Source: Variovorax sp. OV700 (GTDB lineage Bacteria > Pseudomonadota > Gammaproteobacteria > Burkholderiales > Burkholderiaceae_C). Taken from it: a DNA stretch of 64,000 nt. The stretch spans positions 62,001-126,000 of the forward strand of contig NZ_FNDR01000010.1 of the NCBI RefSeq assembly GCF_900099805.1, given 5' to 3'. Below the pieces are notes generated by a model. That model ran no database searches, had not been told where the DNA came from, and saw nothing but the letters and a program-made list of their open reading frames with translations. The position numbers were made by a program, and so were the translations under genes. Shown piece after piece: positions 35,593 through 42,259 of this stretch (positions within the stretch are counted from its first letter, which is position 1; each line of letters begins with the position of its first letter).

Positions 35593-36860
35593 CGCTGCGT
35601 GTCCTCCGTGGTGCTGAATGCCTGGGGAGCCCAAGGCACCGAGCTTTCGCCCACCGCGTGGATGGCCACGGTGGCGATCACGGCACCCAGGACTTCCATC
35701 AGGAGAATCGAGGGCAGGGCCACCTGCGTGATCATGGTGCCGAGCAATGGCGACGCGGTGGTGAAGTTCGATGCGATGAGCAGGGCGATCGACGACAACG
35801 GCGACATCGCGCAGCCGACCCAGAACGCCTGATTCCAGCTGGCGCCGCTGCCCGGGTTGGCAATGGCCACGCCGGCGATCTTGGCGAACAAGCGGATGCC
35901 GATCACCGCCAGCACCACGCTGGCCACCGGCAGTGTCCAGTCGGCCTGCGCTGCCACGATGGACACCAGCACGAACATCAGCATGGTGAGCAGCGACGAG
36001 GCCGTGCCGAGCTGCCGCTGCCAGGCCCAGGGCTTGGCATTGAGCGTCTTGAGCAGCACCCCGCCGATCAGCGCGGCCAGCGGCGCGGAGCCGCCGAAGT
36101 GGGCCGTGAGAGCGCTGGCCGCCGCGATGAGCGCGAGCAGCAGGATCGAGGTGTTCTCGCTCGTCGGGCTCATGAAGCGCAGGGCCATGCGCAGGGCCAG
36201 CGCCAAAATGCCGCCGATCACGAACGAGAGGCCGAGCACCACCGCCACCGGATAGAGTTTTTGCAGCAGCGTCTGCGGCGCCCGCTCGATCAGGCCGGCC
36301 TGCGCATAGCCGAGCGCCAGCGCATAGAAGGTGTTGAGCGTGGCCAGCGTCATCGCGCGCTCGGTCACCGGCCCCGAGGCGCGGGTGTCGATGATCACGC
36401 GGCTCAGCACCGCGGGCGATGCCACGATGGCCATCAGGGCAATGGGGTTGGCCACCGGATCGGGCAGGCCCAGCAGCTGCAGCATCCAGTACACGCCGAA
36501 GTAGGTGAGCGTGGCTTCGAGCAGGCTTTGCACCAGCACCATCGGGTTGTGGCGGAACCAGCGCAGCGGCAGCCGGCCGCCGGCCTCGAACAGCACGACA
36601 GCGGCGCCCAGTTCCAGCAGGAACAGGCTGATGCCGCGCAACGGCCAGATGGCGCCTTCGAAGCCGGCCAGGCCGACCACCGCGCCGACCGCCGAATAGC
36701 CCACCACCTTGGGCAAGCCCAGGTAGCGTTGCACCAGGTGACCGGAGGCGGCCGCCGCGGCCAAGAGGAGCGACCACAGCACGGTCGGCAGGCCGGCCGA
36801 AGGGCGCAGCCACTCGGACCAGAAGCCCAGCAGGTCGTTGAAGAGACTGGTCAGATTCAT
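35589..36860 (-). CDS. Cation:proton antiporter, CPA2 family
   Basis: The 423-residue membrane protein has about twelve helices and the Kef/CPA2 Na+/H+ exchanger domain: LGLPKVVGYSAVGAVVGLAG, LFLLELGAAVVLFEAGGRLP (the family's ion-site Glu region), SPAVLSRVIID and GGSAPLAALIGGVLLKTLNA. It lacks the C-terminal TrkA-N domain of KefB/C, so glutathione gating is not indicated. It is coupled to the YbdK-type ligase, a glutathione-related family, which is noteworthy. Confidence 0.88.
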   Translation of the reverse strand: MNLTSLFNDLLGFWSEWLRPSAGLPTVLWSLLLAAAAASGHLVQRYLGLPKVVGYSAVGAVVGLAGFEGAIWPLRGISLFLLELGAAVVLFEAGGRLPLRWFRHNPMVLVQSLLEATLTYFGVYWMLQLLGLPDPVANPIALMAIVASPAVLSRVIIDTRASGPVTERAMTLATLNTFYALALGYAQAGLIERAPQTLLQKLYPVAVVLGLSFVIGGILALALRMALRFMSPTSENTSILLLALIAAASALTAHFGGSAPLAALIGGVLLKTLNAKPWAWQRQLGTASSLLTMLMFVLVSIVAAQADWTLPVASVVLAVIGIRLFAKIAGVAIANPGSGASWNQAFWVGCAMSPLSSIALLIASNFTTASPLLGTMITQVALPSILLMEVLGAVIATVAIHAVGESSVPWAPQAFSTTEDTQR

Positions 36861-37185
36861 GCAGGTAGAAAAAAGCTGATGGACCGGCTGCGCCAGCGTG
36901 CACGGATCGCGCCGCGGATGCGCACGCGGCCACCGAGGTTGACGCCGTGCGCGCGCAGCGCCAGACGAAAAGCGAAATAAAAACCCACGCGCACGTCGAG
37001 CGCGCCCATTCCCTGGGATGGCCGCCACCTCATCAAAGCGCGGGCTGTCCGGCGACAGTGTCGCATGGTGCCATCCTGGCGATGCAGGACAAAGGCGTTT
37101 TCTGTCGATCCCCTAATGAAGAAGGGAGTCAGGCCAGAAACATCGCGGAATCGGCTTTGCCGGGGGGCGCTGGTGTTGGGGAGTG
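36861..37185. other. 325-bp intergenic region, no gene recognised
   Basis: The stretch lies between apaG and the antiporter gene, both on the minus strand. It holds a short CGGC-TTT-GCCG hairpin (about 37156-37166) and some AT-rich patches, likely including the antiporter promoter. A 69-codon Arg-rich minus-strand frame ends in an ATGA overlap with the antiporter start, but it looks non-coding. No tRNA, RNA family or repeat was recognised. Confidence 0.4.
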
Positions 37186-37581
37186 CTAATGCAGTACGCG
37201 GGAAACTGGGGCGCCGCCGATGTCCGCCTCCAGCACGAACATCGGAATCGGCACGTCGAAGCGTTCGCCGTCCTCGGTCACCACGAAATAGCTTCCGTGC
37301 ATGGTGCCACTCGGCGCCTGCAGGCGGCAGCCGCTGGTGTAGCGGAACGATTCACCCGGCGCCAGGAGCGGCTGCTGGCCGATCACGCCCAGGCCCTTGA
37401 CCTCCTGGGCATGGCCCGAGGCGTCGTTGATGAGCCAGTGGCGGGCAATGAGCTGGGCACCGATTTCACCCACATTGGTCAGGGTGACGGTGTAGGCAAA
37501 GGTGTAGATCTTGTCCTTCGGCGAGGACTGGTCCGCGAGGTAGCGCGGCTCTACTTGGACACTGATGGGGCTTTGCGGCAT
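37186..37581 (-). CDS. apaG: ApaG protein
   Basis: The 131-residue protein is the fibronectin-III-like ApaG/DUF525 domain: SVQVEPRYLADQSSP, YTFAYTVTLTNVG, ARHWLINDASG, GVIGQQPLLAPGESFRYTSG and MHGSYFVVTEDGERFDV. ApaG is linked to cobalt/magnesium tolerance in enterobacteria, and the same domain binds partners in F-box proteins. The ATG at 37581 gives the conserved MPQSPISVQV start. It is divergent from rpe, as in many beta-proteobacteria. Confidence 0.94.
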   Translation of the reverse strand: MPQSPISVQVEPRYLADQSSPKDKIYTFAYTVTLTNVGEIGAQLIARHWLINDASGHAQEVKGLGVIGQQPLLAPGESFRYTSGCRLQAPSGTMHGSYFVVTEDGERFDVPIPMFVLEADIGGAPVSRVLH

Positions 37582-37640
37582 GCGCGCGATGGTAACTGGA
37601 GCCTTCTCTTGCACTGGTTTCCGGGTTTTGCGCCGGCTGC

Positions 37641-37646
37641 GACAAT
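37641..37646 (+). promoter_or_regulatory. Candidate -10 element of rpe
   Basis: GACAAT ends exactly 6 nt before the rpe ATG. No Shine-Dalgarno sequence is present. Same geometry as argS and thiL. Confidence 0.3.
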
Positions 37647-37652
37647 CGGCAC

Positions 37653-38348
37653 ATGAGCACGCCGTTCCGCATCGCCCCCTCCATTCTTTCCGCCGATTTC
37701 GCCCATCTGGGCGACGAGCTGGCCAAAGTCATCGCCGCTGGCGCCGATTGGATCCATTTCGACGTGATGGACAACCATTACGTGCCGAACCTGACCTTCG
37801 GCCCGATGATCTGCAAGGCCCTGAAGCCCTACGCCAAGACGGTGGACGGCGAGCCGGTGCCGATCGACGTGCACCTGATGATCCAGCCGGTCGACGCGCT
37901 GGCCGCATCTTTTGCGGAAGCGGGCGCCGACTACATCAGCTTTCACCCCGATGCCTCGCCGCACGTGAACCGCAGCATCCAGGCCATCAAGGGCGCCGGC
38001 TGCAAGGCGGGGCTGGTATTCAACCCCGGCCTGGGCCTGGAAGCGCTCGACTGGGCCATCGACGACATCGACCTGATCCTGATCATGTCGGTGAATCCCG
38101 GCTTCGGCGGACAGAGCTTCATCGATTCGGCGCTGCGCAAGATCGAACTCGCGCGCAAGCGTATCGAGCAGAGCGGCCGCGACATCCGCCTCGAAGTGGA
38201 CGGCGGCATCAAGGCCGACAACATCGCGCGCGTGGCTTCCGCCGGCGCCGACACCTTCGTGGCCGGCAGCGCGATATTCAACGCCAAGGACTACGGCGCG
38301 GTGATCTCGTCGATGCGCGAGCAGCTTGCTGGCGTGGGCAAGAAGTAA
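37653..38348 (+). CDS. rpe: Ribulose-phosphate 3-epimerase
   Basis: The 231-residue TIM-barrel enzyme interconverts ribulose-5-P and xylulose-5-P in the pentose phosphate and Calvin pathways. It has IAPSILSADFAHLGDEL, DWIHFDVMDNHYVPNLTFGP (metal-binding His/Asp), DVHLMIQPVD, VNPGFGGQSFI and LEVDGGIKADN with the second catalytic Asp. Length is normal. Confidence 0.97.
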   Translation: MSTPFRIAPSILSADFAHLGDELAKVIAAGADWIHFDVMDNHYVPNLTFGPMICKALKPYAKTVDGEPVPIDVHLMIQPVDALAASFAEAGADYISFHPDASPHVNRSIQAIKGAGCKAGLVFNPGLGLEALDWAIDDIDLILIMSVNPGFGGQSFIDSALRKIELARKRIEQSGRDIRLEVDGGIKADNIARVASAGADTFVAGSAIFNAKDYGAVISSMREQLAGVGKK

Positions 38349-38358
38349 GTCCGGCGGC

Positions 38359-38631
38359 TCAGCGCTTGACCTTGTCGTTGTAGACGCGGTCTGTCACCGG
38401 GCCGCGGTCGGTGTCGACCGTGCCGCGCTCGATGTCGTCATGGGCCCTGCGGCCCACCTCGGGCGGCTGCCCGTCCTGCGCTTCCTGGCTGTCCGAAGAC
38501 TGGTCATGTTCGTGGGGCAGGCGCGGCGCCGAATCGCCGCCCTGTTCGATCTTGGTGTCGCCGCCGCCGGCGTCCCGCACCGGGTCTCCCGGGGTGCTCG
38601 GTTCCTTCGGACGGGGCTTGCTGCTGGTCAT
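38359..38631 (-). CDS. Small hydrophilic hypothetical protein
   Basis: The 90-residue protein is rich in Pro, Gly, Asp, Arg and Glu, has no membrane segment and is probably disordered (TPGDPVRDAGGGDTKIEQ, RAHDDIERGTVDTDRGP). Codon positions look coding on the minus strand, and similar short charged proteins are common after rpe in this group as far as I can recall. Function unknown. Confidence 0.55.
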   Translation of the reverse strand: MTSSKPRPKEPSTPGDPVRDAGGGDTKIEQGGDSAPRLPHEHDQSSDSQEAQDGQPPEVGRRAHDDIERGTVDTDRGPVTDRVYNDKVKR

Positions 38632-38833
38632 GGCGCTGTTCCTTCTCGATGGGGTCAGGCTGAAGCCTGCATGGCACCCGGCGCGCTTCCGGTAGGACAG
38701 GCGAGGCATGCCCTGTAGGCCCCCCGCGCCGGACCGCGCGCGGCCTTGCTTGCGGGTCATGTCGATGATTGCGCCGCTATGAAACGAGTAGCAGCTTTGC
38801 GCCAAGGGCAAGGCCTCCGCAATAATCGCTCGC

Positions 38834-39841
38834 ATGTCTTCCGATCCTTTTGCCGGCGCCGCCACCGACAGCCTGCGCATCCACACCGTGGCCTCGCTCA
38901 ACCCCGGTCCCCGGCTGCTCGTGATGGGCGGGGTGCATGGCGACGAAACCTGCGGCACCGTGGGTATCGAGCGCGTGTTGGCCGAACTCGACGGCGGCTC
39001 GCTCCAGCTGCTGCGAGGCCAGCTCACCCTGGTGCCCGTGGCCAATCCGCTCGCGCGGCGGCGCCTGCAGCGCGAAGGCGAGCGCAACCTCAACCGCCTG
39101 TTCAAGCCGAGCGAGGCGCCTGCCGACTATGAAGGCCGTGTGACCAACCTGCTGTGTCCGGTCATCGAGCGGCACGACGTGCTGCTCGACCTGCACTCCT
39201 TCCAGAGCGAGGGTGAGGCCTTCGCGATGATCGGCCCACGAGACAACGTCGGCCAATTGGAGCCCTTCGCCCGCGCCAGCGAGGAGGGGCTGCTCGCGTT
39301 GCACCTGGGCACGCCCATCGTGGTGGAAGGCTGGCTCGACATCTACGCCGCCGGACTCGCGCAGCGCGCGGCGGGCGCGGCGGTCGGCGACGACGCGCTC
39401 GACTTCGGCCGCGGCACCAACGAATACATCCGCAACTGCGGCGGCTATGGCGTCACGCTCGAATGCGGCCAGCACCGGGATCCGCAGGCGCCCGAGGTGG
39501 CGTGGCGCGCCATTCGCCGGGCCCTCGCGCTGCTCGGCATGGCGCCGCTGCCGCCAGGATTGGCGATCGAGCCGCCCAAGCCGCCCCAATTGCTGCGCCT
39601 TTCGAGCGTGACGGACCGGCTCGATGAGGAAGACAGCTTCGTGCGCGACTGGGCCACATTCGATCCGGTGCAGCGCGGCGAGCCCATCGGCATGCGCCAC
39701 GACGGCACGCTTGTGAGCGCGCCGGACGACGGGTTCATCGTCTTTCCCAATGCGCTGGCGCTGCCCGGTGCCGAATGGTTCTACTTCGCGCGTCCGAGCG
39801 AGCGCGTGCTCGGGCCCGTGGCGAACGCGCCATCCGCCTGA
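38834..39841 (+). CDS. Aspartoacylase/succinylglutamate desuccinylase family protein
   Basis: The 335-residue protein is a zinc carboxypeptidase-like deacylase. GGVHGDETCGTVG supplies the zinc ligands His and Glu, NPLARRRLQREGERNLNR fits the substrate-binding Arg segment, LLDLHSFQSEGEAFA holds the third ligand His, and GVTLECGQH carries the catalytic Glu. The C-terminal domain is beta-rich. The acyl-amino-acid substrate is unknown. An AATAAT hexamer ends 7 nt before the ATG. Confidence 0.88.
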   Translation: MSSDPFAGAATDSLRIHTVASLNPGPRLLVMGGVHGDETCGTVGIERVLAELDGGSLQLLRGQLTLVPVANPLARRRLQREGERNLNRLFKPSEAPADYEGRVTNLLCPVIERHDVLLDLHSFQSEGEAFAMIGPRDNVGQLEPFARASEEGLLALHLGTPIVVEGWLDIYAAGLAQRAAGAAVGDDALDFGRGTNEYIRNCGGYGVTLECGQHRDPQAPEVAWRAIRRALALLGMAPLPPGLAIEPPKPPQLLRLSSVTDRLDEEDSFVRDWATFDPVQRGEPIGMRHDGTLVSAPDDGFIVFPNALALPGAEWFYFARPSERVLGPVANAPSA

Positions 39842-39851
39842 AGCATTCCGC

Positions 39852-39950
39852 TCCTTCCTCCTCTGGGGGAAGGCTGGGATGGGGGCGGGCAGAGCGCTCA
39901 ATGGGCACGCCGCGTGCCCCCACCCCGGCCCTCCCCCGGAAGGGGAGGGA
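39852..39950. repeat. Intergenic palindromic repeat with 34-bp arms
   Basis: Arms at 39852-39885 and 39917-39950 are inverted copies with 27 of 34 positions identical and no gaps; six of the seven differences are C/T or A/G changes. The right arm reads CCCCCACCCCGGCC-CTCCCC and so on, a form of the widespread intergenic repeat ending in a CCCTCCCC-GGA-GGGGAGGG hairpin. It lies between the aspartoacylase-like gene and the LigD polymerase gene. Confidence 0.7.
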
Positions 39951-40031
39951 GAAAATACCGGCCTGGGCCCTACGGCGCGCGCCGCCGCGCTCCTACATCG
40001 CGCAACGGCCCCGGGCGAAAGTCTGGAGGCC

Positions 40032-40931
40032 ATGGCAGTCTCGAAAAAGGCACCTCTGCCGCGCATCACCCATGCCGAGCGCCTGATCGACGCCGCGAGC
40101 GGCATCACCAAGGGCGAACTCGCGGCCTACTACGCCACTGTGGCGCCGTTGATCCTGCCGCACCTTGAGGGCCGCCCCGTGGCGCTGGTGCGCGCGCCGG
40201 AGGGCGTGGGCGGCGAGCTGTTCTTCCAGAAGCACGCGCAGCACAGCGACATCGCCGGAATCAAGCTGCTCGACCCAGCACTGGATCCGGGGCACGACCC
40301 GCTGCTGCAGATCGACACCGCCCAGGCATTGCTCGGCGCCGCGCAGTTCAACACCATCGAGCTGCACACCTGGAACGCCACTTCGCGCGCCCTCGGCAAG
40401 CCCGACCGCATGACCTTCGACCTCGATCCGGGCGAAGGCGTCGGCTGGCAGCAGATGCAGGAGGCGGCGCTGCTGGTGCACGTGCTGCTGGACGAACTGG
40501 GCCTGCCGGCGTTCGTGAAGACCAGCGGCGGCAAGGGACTGCACGTGGTGGTGCCGCTTCGGCGCCAGTTCGGCTGGGACGAGGTCCGGGGCTTCTCGCG
40601 CGCCATCGTCGAGCACCTGGCGCGCACGGTGCCGGAGCGCTTCGTGGCCAAGAGCGGTCCGCGCAACCGCGTGGGCAAGATCTTCGCGGACTATCTTCGC
40701 AACGGCTTCGGGGCCACCACCGCCAGCGCCTGGTCGGCGCGCGCCCGCCCGGGCCTGGGCGTGTCAGTGCCGCTGGCCTGGGAAGAACTGCCGGACCTGG
40801 GCAGTGCCGCGCACTGGACGGTCGCCAACATCGGCGAGCGCCTGGCCGTCGGCAACACGCCCTGGAATGCGATGGAAGGCAGCCGCACGGCGCTGGGCGC
40901 CGCAATGCGGATGCTGGGCTACCTGCCGTAG
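40032..40931 (+). CDS. Stand-alone LigD polymerase (primase-like) domain
   Basis: The 299-residue protein matches the polymerase domain of bacterial NHEJ ligase LigD: ITHAERLIDAASGITKGELA, FFQKHAQHSDI, the metal-binding pair in MTFDLDPGEGVGW, TSGGKGLHVVVPL and KIFADYLRNGFGATT. All catalytic acids are present. The ligase and phosphoesterase parts of LigD are absent, and no Ku gene is in view. Stand-alone forms exist, but the preceding 190 bp holds a palindromic repeat and a frame that runs on upstream, so this could also be a LigD cut down by deletion. Confidence 0.88.
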   Translation: MAVSKKAPLPRITHAERLIDAASGITKGELAAYYATVAPLILPHLEGRPVALVRAPEGVGGELFFQKHAQHSDIAGIKLLDPALDPGHDPLLQIDTAQALLGAAQFNTIELHTWNATSRALGKPDRMTFDLDPGEGVGWQQMQEAALLVHVLLDELGLPAFVKTSGGKGLHVVVPLRRQFGWDEVRGFSRAIVEHLARTVPERFVAKSGPRNRVGKIFADYLRNGFGATTASAWSARARPGLGVSVPLAWEELPDLGSAAHWTVANIGERLAVGNTPWNAMEGSRTALGAAMRMLGYLP

Positions 40932-40940
40932 AGAGCGGGC

Positions 40941-41759
40941 CTACTGTGGGATTTCGTCCGTCGTCACTTCGAAGCGCTGCAGCGAATTGGCGCCGAACAC
41001 CATGGTGATCGGCACGTCGGCCGCGTCGCGTCCGCGCGCAATCACGATGCGCCCGATGCGCGGCACGTTGTGGCGCGCATCGAAGGTGTGCCAGCGATCG
41101 CCCAGGTACACCTCGAACCAGGCGCTGAAGTCCATCGGATACGGCACGGGCGGAATGCCGATGTCGCCGAGATAGCCCGTGGCATAGCGCGCCGGAATGT
41201 TCATGCACCGGCACAGCGTGATGGCCAGGTGGGCAAAGTCCCTGCACACGCCCGTGTGCTCGCGAAAGCCCTCGAGCGCGGTGCGCGTGGGGCGCGCTGT
41301 CTGGTAGTCGAAGCGCAGGTGCTCATGCACGAAGCTGCAGATGGCCTGCACGCGGTGCCAGCCCGGCGCCACGCCGCCGAAGGTGTCCCATGCGAACTGC
41401 AGCAGTTCGCTGTCGACCTCGCAATAGCGGCTCGGCAGCAGGAAGGGCAGCGTCGACACGGGCAGGTCGCCCGCCGCGTGTTCGACGGCGCCGTAATCCA
41501 CCGGGTCGGCCCAGCCGGGATCGAAGACCACCGCATGGTTGCGCAGCCGCACGCTCGCCACGCCCGCGGGAATGCGCACGCGCGCGCAGTGGTTGTCGAA
41601 GCTGTCCATGAAGTAGTCGGTGTGCAGCGCCGGCGTGATGGTGATGTGCTCGCCGTCCTGGAGATCCGCCGCGCGCGAAGGATGAACCTGCAGCATGTAG
41701 ATCAAGGCCGTGGGTGCCGTGACGGCGAGCTCGATGTCGAAACCGATCCTGATCTGCAT
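40941..41759 (-). CDS. Transglutaminase-like cysteine protease/amidase
   Basis: The 272-residue protein has an N-terminal beta-rich region (about 1-140) and a transglutaminase core (about 150-250) with the catalytic Cys in HTGVCRDFAHLAITLCR, His in RWHTFDARHN and the Asp of the same segment. It matches bacterial transglutaminase-like proteins often found near alpha-E and circularly permuted ATP-grasp genes, which are absent here. The ATG at 41759 starts the conserved MQIRIGFDIELAV. Confidence 0.87.
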   Translation of the reverse strand: MQIRIGFDIELAVTAPTALIYMLQVHPSRAADLQDGEHITITPALHTDYFMDSFDNHCARVRIPAGVASVRLRNHAVVFDPGWADPVDYGAVEHAAGDLPVSTLPFLLPSRYCEVDSELLQFAWDTFGGVAPGWHRVQAICSFVHEHLRFDYQTARPTRTALEGFREHTGVCRDFAHLAITLCRCMNIPARYATGYLGDIGIPPVPYPMDFSAWFEVYLGDRWHTFDARHNVPRIGRIVIARGRDAADVPITMVFGANSLQRFEVTTDEIPQ

Positions 41760-41878
41760 TTGCTTTTTCCCTGTGTGTGAACCATGTGTTGTCGGTGTCG
41801 TGCAAGCAGGCTTCATGCCGTCTGCGCCGATGCTATCGAGAGCCTTGCGCCGCGGCACGCGGGCGGATACGCCAGGCG

Positions 41879-41964
41879 CCGTAGGCGGGGGCCAGGGGGT
41901 GTCGGTGCACTCCTACCTTTTTGGCACCGCCTCTCCCACACCCGAGGGCGAGCCGCCACTACGG
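41879..41964. repeat. Nested inverted repeat upstream of the catalase operon
   Basis: Four pairs of arms nest in exact order: CCGTAG/CTACGG (41879-41884, 41959-41964), GCGG/CCGC (41885-41888, 41953-41956), GGGTGT/ACACCC (41897-41902, 41938-41943) and CGGTGC/GCACCG (41903-41908, 41924-41929), around a 15-nt loop with a T-run. As DNA it is an imperfect 86-bp palindrome; as RNA it would fold into one long stem. It may be a REP-like element, a terminator of the neighbouring transglutaminase transcript's opposite side, or a leader structure. Confidence 0.65.
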
Positions 41965-42091
41965 GTAACAGTGTGAGAAAAACATAACCTTTGGATTCGC
42001 TCGCAACCGCCTCGCGATCTCGCTTTGGTGGCTTCACGGAGGCTGCAGCGCAAGCATCGAGTCATTGAAATCTGATCTGCTGGAGCGAATC

Positions 42092-42259
42092 ATGGAGTTT
42101 TCTTCGCTGTTCGATTCACTCACCGGTGCTTGGGGAGATGAAATCCTTTTTTGGGTGGTGGCCGCCGTGGCGGGCTTCATTTGCCTGATTGCGCTGGTGA
42201 ACGTGCTGGACCTTTTTCTCGACAACGAAGTTGACCCTCCCATGAAAGATCCTCGATGA
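42092..42259 (+). CDS. 55-residue membrane protein coupled to the catalase
   Basis: MEFSSLFDSLTGAWGDEIL is followed by a single hydrophobic helix (FWVVAAVAGFICLIALVNVL) and an acidic tail (DLFLDNEVDPPMKDPR). GGAG lies 7 nt before the ATG, and the stop overlaps the katE ATG (ATGA), so translation of the two is coupled. I do not recognise the family. The context suggests a membrane partner or regulator of the catalase operon. Confidence 0.75.
   Translation: MEFSSLFDSLTGAWGDEILFWVVAAVAGFICLIALVNVLDLFLDNEVDPPMKDPR

Noticed and set aside
36857..37066. 69-codon minus-strand frame with an ATGA overlap to the antiporter start
   Set aside because: Arg-rich composition, no Shine-Dalgarno sequence and no recognisable domain; the overlap alone is weak evidence.
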